DNA of 64,000 nt from an uncultured Treponema sp. Lineage in GTDB: Bacteria > Spirochaetota > Spirochaetia > Treponematales > Treponemataceae. The translations under genes were made by a program, and so were the position numbers. The first letter of the stretch is position 1, and each line of letters opens with the position of its first letter. Under the pieces are notes generated by a model, which was given only the letters and a program-made list of their open reading frames with translations, made no database searches and was not told the origin of the DNA. Location: assembly GCA_905372235.1 (NCBI GenBank), contig CAJPOF010000002.1, forward strand, positions 1 through 64,000, given 5' to 3'. This document shows, in pieces, positions 23,174-32,168 of this stretch.

Positions 23174-24208
23174 ATGACAGATGATAAGGTAATGCTTAAA
23201 GCAGAAGATTTGGACGGATACCTTACGGAAAACGATATGAGGGAACTTAATCGCCTCGATGAGATGTTCAATGAGACGATGAAATATTTCTCTCCGATGA
23301 ACAAAGAAAAAATAATAGAAGGCTACGACAAGATGGGACATGAAATGCAGAAAATATGTTCGTCCCATCCGAACATAAAGGTATACTCTTTTGAGACCGA
23401 AGAAGGCGCTCATGCCGAGGCAAGCCGTGTTATTTCCAAACTCAGGAACATAGAAACCGGTCATCAGGAATTCATGTACTACAGCCAGCGGGCAAACGAA
23501 ATGCTTTTCAGAATGGCATACACGGATAAGCCCTGCGGAAAAAAAGGACATATAATCGTTAAAACGCCCGTGGATTTTCCCGCACAGAACTATGCTGTCC
23601 ACAAAATCCCGAACATTGACGACCACATAGAAAACACTGTAATGTGCGTGATGCTCAGAGGTGCGCTTCTTCCAAGCATGATCATATCAAAAGAGATTGA
23701 GGAATATTCGTCGCACGGATACATAACTCCGTTCGCCCTTTTTAAAATCAGCAGAAACGATTCGAAAATCGAATCCAACATGGAATACATCCTCGACCTC
23801 AAAAAATCGTTTTTCGACCTTGGACAACTGGACGGAAAAGATTTGATTTTCGCAGATCCGATGAACGCCACAGGAGGTTCTCTTGTAACCGTTGTAAAAT
23901 ACCTCCAGTCGCAGGGAGTCCGCCCAAAATCCATCGCATTTTTTAATACCATATCAACGCTTAAAGGCTCTATACGTGTAACAAGGGCTTTGGATAACTG
24001 TACCTGCTATACCCTGTGGCTTGATCCTGTGATGAACGAAAAGGCATACATAATGCCGGGGCTTGGAGATGCCGGCGACAGGCTGAACGGAGCGGACAAA
24101 AAAGACCATCCACGGAACATTATGCAGCTCATAGCGGATTACGGGCATAACATCTCATGTCTTTACCGTTCGCAGTTGTTCGAGATTGAAAAGACAGTAT
24201 TGGGCTAG
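23174..24208 (+). CDS. Uracil phosphoribosyltransferase-like protein with N-terminal extension
   Basis: UPRTase makes UMP from uracil and PRPP. ATG 23174, six bases after GGGAG, gives 344 residues against about 210 for classic Upp. The extra ~120 N-terminal residues are helical and charged and of unknown role. The C-terminal part has the PRPP loop FADPMNATGGSLVTVVKYL (Asp near 227) and the uracil-binding tail YIMPGLGDAGDRLNG, plus CVMLRGALLPSM. The key motifs look intact, so activity is plausible. It may serve uracil salvage or be a nucleotide-binding regulator. Confidence 0.8.
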   Translation: MTDDKVMLKAEDLDGYLTENDMRELNRLDEMFNETMKYFSPMNKEKIIEGYDKMGHEMQKICSSHPNIKVYSFETEEGAHAEASRVISKLRNIETGHQEFMYYSQRANEMLFRMAYTDKPCGKKGHIIVKTPVDFPAQNYAVHKIPNIDDHIENTVMCVMLRGALLPSMIISKEIEEYSSHGYITPFALFKISRNDSKIESNMEYILDLKKSFFDLGQLDGKDLIFADPMNATGGSLVTVVKYLQSQGVRPKSIAFFNTISTLKGSIRVTRALDNCTCYTLWLDPVMNEKAYIMPGLGDAGDRLNGADKKDHPRNIMQLIADYGHNISCLYRSQLFEIEKTVLG

Positions 24209-24224
24209 ACGGAATTTTTGTAAA

Positions 24225-24875
24225 ATGAAAAAGGTCTGCTTCATTGTACCTTTCATAATGTTGTCCGCCTCATTTTTGTTTTTCTCCTGCGCCACGTCCT
24301 TTCATCTTCCCGTTCCCGGAGAATCAAGGGTAATCCGTTCTTCAATCTATTCGGAATACATGACAATAGCGGACGCTTACAGCGAGCTTAAAAAATATGA
24401 CAAGGCATCCCAATATTACGAGCTTGCAAAAAAAAACAAGAACCTTTACTGGACAGCGACTTACAGCCAAGCCCGATGCAATGTTCTGAACGGAAAATAC
24501 GGCGAGGCTCTTTTAGCATACGAAAAACTTCTTGCACGGGACGGCGAAAACCTGAGCCTTATGATGTCCATGGCTTATCTTTATGCTGTTACGGGAGACG
24601 TAGAAAAGGCGGAAAAAACATATTCCGAACTCTGGGAAAAAAATCCTGACAATCCAGATGTGCTTGTAAACTATATAAGCGTTCTTTTTGCATCGAAAAA
24701 TATTGAAGATGCAAAATCCAAGGTGGCGGAACTCAAGGAAAAATTTCCCGGAAACAAGAGCGTTTCCGATTTTGAGGCAAAACTCAAGGAACTTGAGAAA
24801 AAATCCGAGCAAAAAGAAAACGGTTCTGTTTCAGGCGAAAAACCTGCACCTGAAAAAAACGGCGGAAAAATCTAG
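24225..24875 (+). CDS. TPR-repeat lipoprotein
   Basis: The 216-residue product starts at ATG 24225. The signal is MKKVCFIVPF, a hydrophobic core, then FLFFSC as lipobox. The mature part has three to four tetratricopeptide repeats between about residues 40 and 175 (AYSELKKYDKASQYYELAKK, then NGKYGEALLAYEKLLARDG, then VTGDVEKAEKTYSELWEKNP). The tail is Lys/Glu-rich and low in complexity. Such proteins scaffold envelope complexes, but the partner is unknown. It converges on the next gene, with the two stop codons overlapping. Confidence 0.8.
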   Translation: MKKVCFIVPFIMLSASFLFFSCATSFHLPVPGESRVIRSSIYSEYMTIADAYSELKKYDKASQYYELAKKNKNLYWTATYSQARCNVLNGKYGEALLAYEKLLARDGENLSLMMSMAYLYAVTGDVEKAEKTYSELWEKNPDNPDVLVNYISVLFASKNIEDAKSKVAELKEKFPGNKSVSDFEAKLKELEKKSEQKENGSVSGEKPAPEKNGGKI

Positions 24876-26116
24876 GTCAGTCGTTTTTTTCTGTTTTTTA
24901 TGAATTCCATGTACTTTCCGATGTCCACATGAAATGCGGTTACACGGCTTTTTCCGTCTTCCATGGATCTTCTAAGAGCTTCCTCCGCTTCCGTAAGAAG
25001 CCTTTCGTTTGAAAGAATCCTTCCGGAACGGCTTGAGATTCCCGAAAAACAGGGCGTGCTTTCGCCTTCGAATAATTCGTTTATGTTCTGAAGAAGTTTT
25101 TCAGCATAGATTTCGGCGTCTTTCACGGACATGTCTTTTCTTATAAGCGCAAAACCGTCTTCCTTGTAGTCGAAAATCAGGTTTCTGAACGGATTTTCGC
25201 CAAGGACAAAATCCGCGATTTTTCTGATGTCTTCCTCGGCGGAAATATTTAAAATCCTTACAAGGATAAGGGAAAGTTCCTGCTCTCCAGAGGCGGAGCG
25301 TACAAGTTCGTTTTCAAGGCGACCTTTTAGCTGGCTTTCATTCAAAAATCCCGTCCTTACGGAAAAAATATCTTTCGCTTCGTTTTGTTCTTCTTTTTCT
25401 TCAGAATCCTCTTCCTGTATTGGCGTTGAAGGAATTTCGTATTCTTTTTCTGTCTCCGAAACGCTGGAATTTTCATAAATCATTTTATTTTCGTTTGAAA
25501 TTTCGTCTTTTTCAGTGATTTTTTCTTCGCCTTCAGAAAAAGCGTCTTTTTCAACTGAATTTTCATTAGATTCTAAAGAAAGTTCCTCGTTTTCGTTAAA
25601 AATCTCTTCGGCTTCGTTTTCGGAAGTCGTAAGATTTTCCGCGTCTTTTTTTGCGGTCAGCGTAAAATAAAAAATAAGTACCAGCGAAAAAATCGTTCCG
25701 ATCAATATGACGATGAAAGAAAACCTTGCGTAGCGGAAAATCACTGAAGGCCGCAGTTTGTATATGGCAAGGACCGAAGTGTATGTTCCATCGTTCGATT
25801 TTATGGTCTTTCTGTAGACTTTCACAAGCGGCGTTGAATAAGAATCTTTTGCTCCTTCGTTCGGATACGAAAAAACGGGCTTTCCGTCCTTTTCGATGTA
25901 GATTGCTTCGTAGCCGTCAAGATCCTTGAAAACGTGCGAAAAATCCAGTCTGTCTCCGTTACGTTCAATCGAATCCGTTACAAATCCGTATGCTCTTTCG
26001 GCTCTTGCGTCTCCGTGAAAATATTCGTTTGCCATGTTGTAGAAGAAAAATCCGACGCAGAAGGCAAAGATTGCGGAAATAATTACAGTGTAAACAGTTA
26101 TGCTTTTTCTTTTCAT
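24872..26116 (-). CDS. Membrane protein with degenerate GGDEF-like domain
   Basis: The 414-residue protein has two membrane helices (about residues 8-26 and 128-152) enclosing a periplasmic domain of about 100 residues. A very acidic Glu/Asn/Ser-rich linker (about 160-245) and a C-terminal domain follow. That domain follows a diguanylate-cyclase pattern (LSLILVRILNIS, then FDYKEDGFALIRKD, then a helix with YAEKLLQNIN, and a closing FHVDIGKYMEF), but the GGDEF residues are replaced by KEDGF. It cannot be an active cyclase as read and may sense or bind instead. It lies four bases from the Maf genes and is probably co-transcribed with them. Confidence 0.6.
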   Translation of the reverse strand: MKRKSITVYTVIISAIFAFCVGFFFYNMANEYFHGDARAERAYGFVTDSIERNGDRLDFSHVFKDLDGYEAIYIEKDGKPVFSYPNEGAKDSYSTPLVKVYRKTIKSNDGTYTSVLAIYKLRPSVIFRYARFSFIVILIGTIFSLVLIFYFTLTAKKDAENLTTSENEAEEIFNENEELSLESNENSVEKDAFSEGEEKITEKDEISNENKMIYENSSVSETEKEYEIPSTPIQEEDSEEKEEQNEAKDIFSVRTGFLNESQLKGRLENELVRSASGEQELSLILVRILNISAEEDIRKIADFVLGENPFRNLIFDYKEDGFALIRKDMSVKDAEIYAEKLLQNINELFEGESTPCFSGISSRSGRILSNERLLTEAEEALRRSMEDGKSRVTAFHVDIGKYMEFIKNRKKRLT

Positions 26117-26119
26117 TTC

Positions 26120-27607
26120 CTAAGTATATCGTGTAACATCTTCAAAGGCAAGTTTCATGGCTTTGTCGAACGGAATGTTCATGGAAAATTCGATGTGCGA
26201 TATGTATGGAAGAACGGCTTTTACCAAAGGAAAATCAAAGAGTTCCTCCGTTCCTATGCCTTTTTTTTCAAGGATTTCAATGTCTTTTTTTGTGAACGAA
26301 GAAAAACTGTTGTAGTCGAACGCAGCTTTTTCAGATTCCGGATTTCCTTTTCCGTGTATGTGATATACAAAATCTTCGAAGGAAAAATCAAGAGCGGATT
26401 TTTTCATATATGAGATAAAGGACGACTTGTATGAATCAAGGAGTTCCGTGGTAGCCGTGTTTTTGGAAAGTTTTATAAGAGCTGACCTGAACAGGAGTTT
26501 TACGAAATTTTCTTCGTATGTTTTTGTTCGGTTTGAAGGAAACAGAAAGTTTTTTTCAAGGTATGTTCCTTTTGCGTAAGATTTTCCGTTCGAGTACGAA
26601 AAATCCGCTCCGAAAATCAAAATATCTTTGAAACCCGATTTTATCGCGAAATCCAATGCGCAAATCGTAACAGTTCCGGCTCCGCTTTCGATATCGATGA
26701 AGCATTTTTTTCCTTGGGTGTTTTCGGCGTATGATGAAAGCGGATGCCCTGATTTTGCGAAAACCACATTGTTTCCGCTGTGCAATGCGCTTCTTACTGA
26801 AGACGGATTTGCCTGAAGGTCAAATACAAAAAGGGTTTTTTTTTGGAATCCTGAAAGAAAATGCGTGTGAGAGACAAACTGTCCGTCAAGCGAGAATACA
26901 GCGTCGCAGAAAACGCCGTTTTTTTTGAGCGAAGGGTAGGCGGTGTCCGTGGAGATTATGTATAGATTTTTTTTGTTCCGCCTTAGAAAATCAATTTTTT
27001 TTTCAAGTGAAGGTCCTGCGGCTATTACTGCCGCCGTTTTTGTGTTGTCGATGTCAAAAAAAACTTCTGATTCGGCGGCTTTTAAGTTCTTTAGAATATT
27101 GTGCTGCCATATTTTTCCGAACCTGCACTGGGTTGAAAAATCTATCGAAATTTCTTTAAGAGTGGATTTTACCGTGTCTCTGAGTTTTGCGCTTTTCTCT
27201 TTGTTTTCATCAAGCCAAGGTCTGTATTCGATGAGCGAAAATTTTCTATGCAGCGCAGGAATATAGTTTTGAAGAAGGCACTCTCTTGCTTTTTCGATGT
27301 TGCAGATTAAAACCATCTTGTCGCTAAAAAGCGCTTTGCAAAAATCAATATTTTCTTTAAGAAATTTTATGTCTTCCTCGGAATTTTCTACGACCATGAT
27401 TTTTGCATTTGGATATTTTTTTCTTATCGCAGCGACGTGGTAGCCTCCGCATAGCCCCGGAATAACAAAGAATGACGCTTCTTCTATAGAGGAGGCGAAC
27501 GATTCAGCCTCTTTTTCAGGGTCGTATTTTGAGGCGGACGGTTTTCCGCTTTTGAAAACCGGAATTATTTTTCCGCTTTTGCTTTGAATCGTTCCGCCGT
27601 ATGTCAT
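26120..27607 (-). CDS. Maf/DUF115 motility-associated glycosyltransferase-like protein, copy 2
   Basis: The 495-residue product belongs to the motility-associated-factor family (DUF115, MptE-like), whose members add sugars such as nonulosonic acids to flagellins in other bacteria. Landmarks are AAVIAAGPSLEKKIDFLRRN, the nucleotide-binding-like turn of the family, then STDTAYPSLKKNGVFCDAVF and DILIFGADFSYSNG. It overlaps the upstream paralogue in ATGA (27604-27607), so the two are translated together. Treponeme flagellar filaments are glycosylated, which fits, but the sugar and target here are unknown. Confidence 0.8.
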   Translation of the reverse strand: MTYGGTIQSKSGKIIPVFKSGKPSASKYDPEKEAESFASSIEEASFFVIPGLCGGYHVAAIRKKYPNAKIMVVENSEEDIKFLKENIDFCKALFSDKMVLICNIEKARECLLQNYIPALHRKFSLIEYRPWLDENKEKSAKLRDTVKSTLKEISIDFSTQCRFGKIWQHNILKNLKAAESEVFFDIDNTKTAAVIAAGPSLEKKIDFLRRNKKNLYIISTDTAYPSLKKNGVFCDAVFSLDGQFVSHTHFLSGFQKKTLFVFDLQANPSSVRSALHSGNNVVFAKSGHPLSSYAENTQGKKCFIDIESGAGTVTICALDFAIKSGFKDILIFGADFSYSNGKSYAKGTYLEKNFLFPSNRTKTYEENFVKLLFRSALIKLSKNTATTELLDSYKSSFISYMKKSALDFSFEDFVYHIHGKGNPESEKAAFDYNSFSSFTKKDIEILEKKGIGTEELFDFPLVKAVLPYISHIEFSMNIPFDKAMKLAFEDVTRYT

Positions 27608-29127
27608 GTTCCGCTACCTATAATCCGGACTACGCTTGAAAAAAAAGTGTCTTTTTTTTCATCGATATTTTTTTTCATCTTTTTTATTGCATCCTCGTCC
27701 TTCAGTTTTTCCATGAAAATATGCTCCGCCTTGAATATGCTTTTTTCGAACTCGGCGGATTTTTCTGCGTCCGAGATGAAATCTCTTATGATTTTTTTCG
27801 TAACGGATTTTTTTTCATCGTCTATCATTGGATTTTCGATGATTTTTATGCGTTCTGTTTTTGTGCGTAGGCTTTCTAGGTAACGTTCAAAATACGAAAA
27901 ATCAACGTCCTTTATTTTTCCAAGGTTGTGCCTGTATTTGTAGTTGTCGGAGAGCCTGAAAAATTTTTCGCAGAAATTTTTTGATGCTGAACTGAACCAG
28001 TTTCTGTAGATTTCAAGGCTGTTCGAACCGAATCTTTCTGCGGAAAGGCGAGATTCGCGGCTGTGTATGCGGTTTTCGTTTTTGGCTGAATTTTCTTCGT
28101 TTCTATTCGGCATTGCGTGCTGATTTCCGGGCGCGCTTTCCAAATCAAGTCCGCACGCAAAAATTTTTCCGCTTGTAAGCGAAAGCGAAAGAAATAGCAT
28201 CGTGCCGCTTACCGTTCCGTTTCTTTTTGCGGATATGAACGGAAGATTCAGTTTTTCAAAAATCTTTTTTGTCAAAAAAGATGCAGAGCCGTCATTGTAC
28301 AAAAGAGGAAGAATCTTTGAAGTTTCCGTAAGTTTTTTGGGAAATGCGGCTTCGTTCGTAATCGCTACGGGAAAATCGTAGCGTCTGTCATATTCAAGAT
28401 GATTTTTTGCCCAGAATCCCCCGTCGGTCGAGAGCGCAAGGTCAGGAACGATTCCGTTTTTTAAAAGAACCGATATGGCCGAAGACGCCGCTATAAGGAA
28501 AAAGCGTTCCCTGTTTTTTGCAAGAAACGGAAGCGCGCCTTCAAGACTCGGACCGCTTGCGCACATTACTATCGGTTCGTTTCCGCTTTTGATCCGGCAC
28601 GTTTTTTTTAGCCGGATATTGAATATAATCGAATTTTTAAACCACCTTTTTGAAAAGTAACTTTCGGTCAGAAAAGAAGTCTTTGATTTTTCGATTATTT
28701 TTTTTACGGAACAGGAAAACGCTTTCATTTCAGATGAAAATATTTTTGCAGACGGCTGCCATTCCAAAAAGAGGGCGGAGCATAGTTCGCTTTCGCCTAG
28801 TGCATCATATACTTTTTCCTCGAAGTCAATCGGATTTTCTTTTCTGAAATGAAATACGCCTGAAAAAAACTTGTCGTATGAAGAAAAATCATTTACAAAT
28901 CTGACCGCAAATATTTCGATTCCTGGAAAACGTTTTTTCAAAGGTTCTGCGCAATAAGAAATGCCCGGCTCTATGATAAAAATTTTTGACGGCTTGAAGT
29001 CTATGTTTATGGCGCAAGCAAATCTTTCCGCTTCCAGTTCAGGATTGTAGGAAGAATGCATTGTGAGGCCGTTTATTTTGCAGGTTTTTGAGCCGTTTTT
29101 TGCTTCGCTAAAAATTATTTCGTACAT
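27604..29127 (-). CDS. Maf/DUF115 motility-associated glycosyltransferase-like protein, copy 1
   Basis: This 507-residue paralogue of the downstream gene shares the N-terminal pattern YNPELEAERFA (YDPEKEAESFA in copy 2), the motif CASGPSLEGALPFLAKN, and SSAISVLLKNGIVPDLALSTDGG. The N-terminal match supports ATG 29127, even though no ribosome binding site precedes it. Instead a hairpin ends one base before the start (29129-29155). The C-terminal third is Lys-rich and helical. Tandem paralogues could act on different substrates or as a pair. Confidence 0.8.
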   Translation of the reverse strand: MYEIIFSEAKNGSKTCKINGLTMHSSYNPELEAERFACAINIDFKPSKIFIIEPGISYCAEPLKKRFPGIEIFAVRFVNDFSSYDKFFSGVFHFRKENPIDFEEKVYDALGESELCSALFLEWQPSAKIFSSEMKAFSCSVKKIIEKSKTSFLTESYFSKRWFKNSIIFNIRLKKTCRIKSGNEPIVMCASGPSLEGALPFLAKNRERFFLIAASSAISVLLKNGIVPDLALSTDGGFWAKNHLEYDRRYDFPVAITNEAAFPKKLTETSKILPLLYNDGSASFLTKKIFEKLNLPFISAKRNGTVSGTMLFLSLSLTSGKIFACGLDLESAPGNQHAMPNRNEENSAKNENRIHSRESRLSAERFGSNSLEIYRNWFSSASKNFCEKFFRLSDNYKYRHNLGKIKDVDFSYFERYLESLRTKTERIKIIENPMIDDEKKSVTKKIIRDFISDAEKSAEFEKSIFKAEHIFMEKLKDEDAIKKMKKNIDEKKDTFFSSVVRIIGSGT

Positions 29128-29155
29128 GAAAAATGGGCTGTTTTTACACAGCCCA
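29128..29155 (-). terminator. Terminator-like hairpin abutting the Maf start codon
   Basis: Read on the - strand, TGGGCTGT pairs with ACAGCCCA around GTAAAA and is followed by TTTTTC, then the ATG of the Maf gene. It could end the upstream acidic-protein transcript or hold the Maf start in a structure that lacks a ribosome binding site. Confidence 0.65.
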
Positions 29156-29179
29156 CCGATTCTAGCAGATTAATTTACA

Positions 29180-31525
29180 TCATGAAAGCCCAAGTTCGGA
29201 AAACAGTTTTTTGTATGTCACGAACTGCTCTGATTTTGCAAATTCCATTATCTTGTCTTCGGGAAGATTTTCAAGCAATTGATCCATGTAAAGAAGAACG
29301 GATTTTATGTCTGACTTTATGTCGTCGGGTAGAGTTCTGTCCTCTGCGTTTGATTCCGTTGTTTCTTCGGAAATCGATTCTGCCGGAGAAGAAACTTCCT
29401 CTTTCGCAGTCGGGAAAGATTCCTGCTTCGTCTCGATTTGCGGTTCTTCGAAAGCCACGCTAGGCTCTTCGGCGGCGACAGGCGGAACATCCGCATCGAC
29501 GATAGCGTTTTCATCTTTCGCAAGATATTCTACGTTCTCGTAGGTTATTGCGTCCTCAACTGTCGGCGGCTCTTCCATAATATCGTCGATAAACGGATCT
29601 CGTATCTTTTCGGTTTCGTCGATTTTCACCGATTCCATGAAATCGGAAGGATTTGAATCCACCATTATGTCGTCGGCGTTCTCCGAAGTTTCTTCGGGAA
29701 GAATTTCGTCCACTTTTGGAATGTCAATTTCTTCGGGGAGGGAATCCTCCGTAATTATCTCAAGGTTCGGCTCTTCCGGTTCGGCTTCTTCCATTCCGAG
29801 ACTCAAGCCGGAGTCTGTTTCCTCTTCGGAAGCAAATGCGTCGCTTGGCTCTGTTTCAAATGTGTCAGTTACCAAAGGCTCTTCGAGAGACGGAACTTCC
29901 TCTTCTATAATGCCGCTTTCTTCCGGCATCGGAGTCGGTGCGGAATATAAAGAATCATCGAAGGCAGGCTCGTCTATTATGTCGTCAGGGATTGTATCAG
30001 GAATGTCGGATGCCGCCGCTGTTTCTTCCTGAATATCCTCGTTCTCGTCAAATGACTCTGGTTCTGCAGGTTCGCTCTTGACTTCTTCCTGCATTCCAAA
30101 ATCCTCTGTGGGAGACATTTCGACAAAATCGTTGGAAACGGAAACTTCCGGCTCTGAGTCTGAATTTGCGGAAAGCGAAGTGTCCGATGCGTCGGAAAAA
30201 GAGTCCGAAATCGGAGAGAACGCTTCGTTTTCTTGGCTCATATCGAATGTTGTCTCTTCAGCCGATGGTTCGACATCGTTTACGAAAGTTTCTTCGGTGA
30301 AACCCGCAGCCTCTTTTGTTTCTGCGTCGGGAGAAACATTTTCCACGACTTCTTCGGTGAAGTCAGCGGAATTCATTATGTTTGAAAGCTCGTCGCCTGA
30401 AAGGGCTATAGTTTCGTCTTCATCGCTGTTTCCGAAGAATCCTGAAGGCTCTTCCGTAGCGGGAGTTTCTATTTCCGCCTCATTTTCCTGCGTGGCGCAA
30501 GAAGGTAGGGCGGGCTCGATAGAACTCTTTTCTCGCAGTTCTGCAAGATCGTTTTTGAGATTTGAAATCTCGTCTTTCAATCCTGATAAATCCGAAATGA
30601 TTCGTTCTAAAAGTTCATTGTTTATTGCTGTGTTTTCCGTAGTCGTCTCCTTTTCCTCTGCCTTTGCATCGGTTTTGATTTCTTTTATTACGGGGGCGGA
30701 TGAAACCTCGTCATCTTCAGTTATAGCTAAATCATAATCTATCACAGTCTGCTTTGGGGCAGCATGGCTTTCTCCGCCCGTTCCGAATTCCGTAAGATCT
30801 ACGTCTTCCGATTCGACGGACGAACTTATTGCTTTTGCGGCGGCATCCGCGGTCGCGGCGTCGCTTTCTGCCATGCTGAAATCGTCCAAGGAGATTTCTT
30901 CCATCGCACCTGTGTCTATCGATGAAAAATCAACTTTTTTTTCGGGAACTGTTTTTTCCGGCTCAGGCTCGCTTTCGTAGTCGGAATCATAGTCCGTCTC
31001 TTCAGAAATTTCTTCCGTCTGAACCTCGTCTTCTTTAGGCGTGTTAAAATTAAGGCTTATGTCAAGAGCCTCGTCGTTTGCAACATCGTCTTCTTTTTCG
31101 GAACTTGAAGAAGATCCGAAATCGTCTCCGTCAAGAAAGTCGTCAAGCGAAATCTCCTCGCTTGAGCCTGAAGAGTCTCCTACAAAACTGTCAAGGTCTA
31201 TTTCCTCTGTGCTTTCGGAAGAACCCGGCATTCCGGAAGCAGAATCGTCAAGAAAATCGTCCAATGAAATGTCGCTTGAAAGTTCTATGTTTCCGTCGTC
31301 GTTTTTGCTTTCTTCTTCGGTAAAAGGATTGTCTTTAAGCTCGTCCGACTCAATTGGCTCAGGAATGTCTGAAAAGTCGGGAAGATCGAAATCTTCTTCG
31401 ATTATATTTGAGGTTTTTTCTTCTGTTTCCGGGATAATCGTGTCTTCATTGGAATCCTGGGGAGGTCTTTTTACCCATACCCCATAACTGTCCAATTCGT
31501 TTGTGTTTCCTGTCGGGTTATCCAT
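29180..31525 (-). CDS. Large acidic repeat protein, unknown function
   Basis: The 781-residue product starts at ATG 31525, five bases after GAGGAAG. It is overwhelmingly Glu/Asp/Ser. Recurrent short motifs of the form (E/D)ISLDDFLDD occur in the first 250 residues (SDISLDDFLDD, EEIDLDSFVGD, EEISLDDFLDG, EEISLDDFSMA, EDVDLTEF). A predicted coiled coil lies near the middle (LLERIISDLSGLKDEISNLK, then LAELREK). The last ~50 residues are an ordered helical domain (KSVLLYMDQLLENLPEDKI, then KSEQFVTYKKLFSELGLS). There is no signal peptide or membrane helix, so it is probably cytoplasmic. The repeated motif could be a short linear binding site presented several times. The partner is unknown. Confidence 0.75.
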   Translation of the reverse strand: MDNPTGNTNELDSYGVWVKRPPQDSNEDTIIPETEEKTSNIIEEDFDLPDFSDIPEPIESDELKDNPFTEEESKNDDGNIELSSDISLDDFLDDSASGMPGSSESTEEIDLDSFVGDSSGSSEEISLDDFLDGDDFGSSSSSEKEDDVANDEALDISLNFNTPKEDEVQTEEISEETDYDSDYESEPEPEKTVPEKKVDFSSIDTGAMEEISLDDFSMAESDAATADAAAKAISSSVESEDVDLTEFGTGGESHAAPKQTVIDYDLAITEDDEVSSAPVIKEIKTDAKAEEKETTTENTAINNELLERIISDLSGLKDEISNLKNDLAELREKSSIEPALPSCATQENEAEIETPATEEPSGFFGNSDEDETIALSGDELSNIMNSADFTEEVVENVSPDAETKEAAGFTEETFVNDVEPSAEETTFDMSQENEAFSPISDSFSDASDTSLSANSDSEPEVSVSNDFVEMSPTEDFGMQEEVKSEPAEPESFDENEDIQEETAAASDIPDTIPDDIIDEPAFDDSLYSAPTPMPEESGIIEEEVPSLEEPLVTDTFETEPSDAFASEEETDSGLSLGMEEAEPEEPNLEIITEDSLPEEIDIPKVDEILPEETSENADDIMVDSNPSDFMESVKIDETEKIRDPFIDDIMEEPPTVEDAITYENVEYLAKDENAIVDADVPPVAAEEPSVAFEEPQIETKQESFPTAKEEVSSPAESISEETTESNAEDRTLPDDIKSDIKSVLLYMDQLLENLPEDKIMEFAKSEQFVTYKKLFSELGLS

Positions 31526-31673
31526 AAAAACTTCCTCTTTGGCTTTGGCGTTCCTTCTTTCAATTATCGGCAGAAATAACGTAAGCAATAGCACTTTCTT
31601 TAGAATTATAGTTGATTATATCATATATTTTCACTTTAAGAAAACAAAAAGATATGCCGATAATCAGTCCATA

Positions 31674-32168
31674 ATGAAAGGTATCAAGTTCCTGATAGCG
31701 ATTTTCATAGCTACATTCGCTTATGTGTCAATTTCGTTCTTTGCAGGAAGTAGCGGGCTATGGGCGTATAGTCAACTTGTTGAACAGAAAAAGGAAATCG
31801 CAAGAAGGACGGACTCTATCCAGGCAATCAACAATGAACTTAGGCTTGAATACAACGCTCTTTTGAAAGACGAGGACGTTATAGCCGCCTACGCTAGAAA
31901 ACTCGACTATGTTTCCGACGGAGAAAAACTCGTTAAGATTTCAGGGCTAAAACCATACCAAGGAACGCTTTACGATACAGGAACCGCCACAAAGCACAAA
32001 GAGGGGACTTTCTTTTCCGAGGCTTTGTGCAAAATCCTTTCGCTTTCGATAGGACTTCTTTCGCTTTTCATAATGTTTCTTTTTGACCTTGGAAGAGGAA
32101 ACTTCAATCGTCCCAAAAAACGCAGAACCATAAAGGAGATTCCGATATATGAAGTGCCTCAAATCTGA
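31674..32168 (+). CDS. DivIC/FtsB-like membrane protein
   Basis: The 164-residue product has an N-terminal membrane helix (about 4-25), a coiled coil (QLVEQKKEIARRTDSIQAIN, then ELRLEYNALLKDEDV) and a DVIAAYARKLDYVSDGE segment typical of septum-formation-initiator proteins. Unusually it has a second membrane helix near 120-140 and a basic tail (RPKKRRTIKEIP). DivIC/FtsB proteins link division proteins at the septum. The family assignment comes from layout. ATG 31674 has no clear ribosome binding site. The end overlaps tsaC by 20 bases. Confidence 0.6.
   Translation: MKGIKFLIAIFIATFAYVSISFFAGSSGLWAYSQLVEQKKEIARRTDSIQAINNELRLEYNALLKDEDVIAAYARKLDYVSDGEKLVKISGLKPYQGTLYDTGTATKHKEGTFFSEALCKILSLSIGLLSLFIMFLFDLGRGNFNRPKKRRTIKEIPIYEVPQI

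Noticed and set aside
30078..30737. 219-codon Ser-rich frame opposite the acidic protein
   Set aside because: It is the mirror of Glu/Asp-rich codons (GAA/GAC give TTC/GTC and TCx) in the acidic gene, and has no independent evidence.
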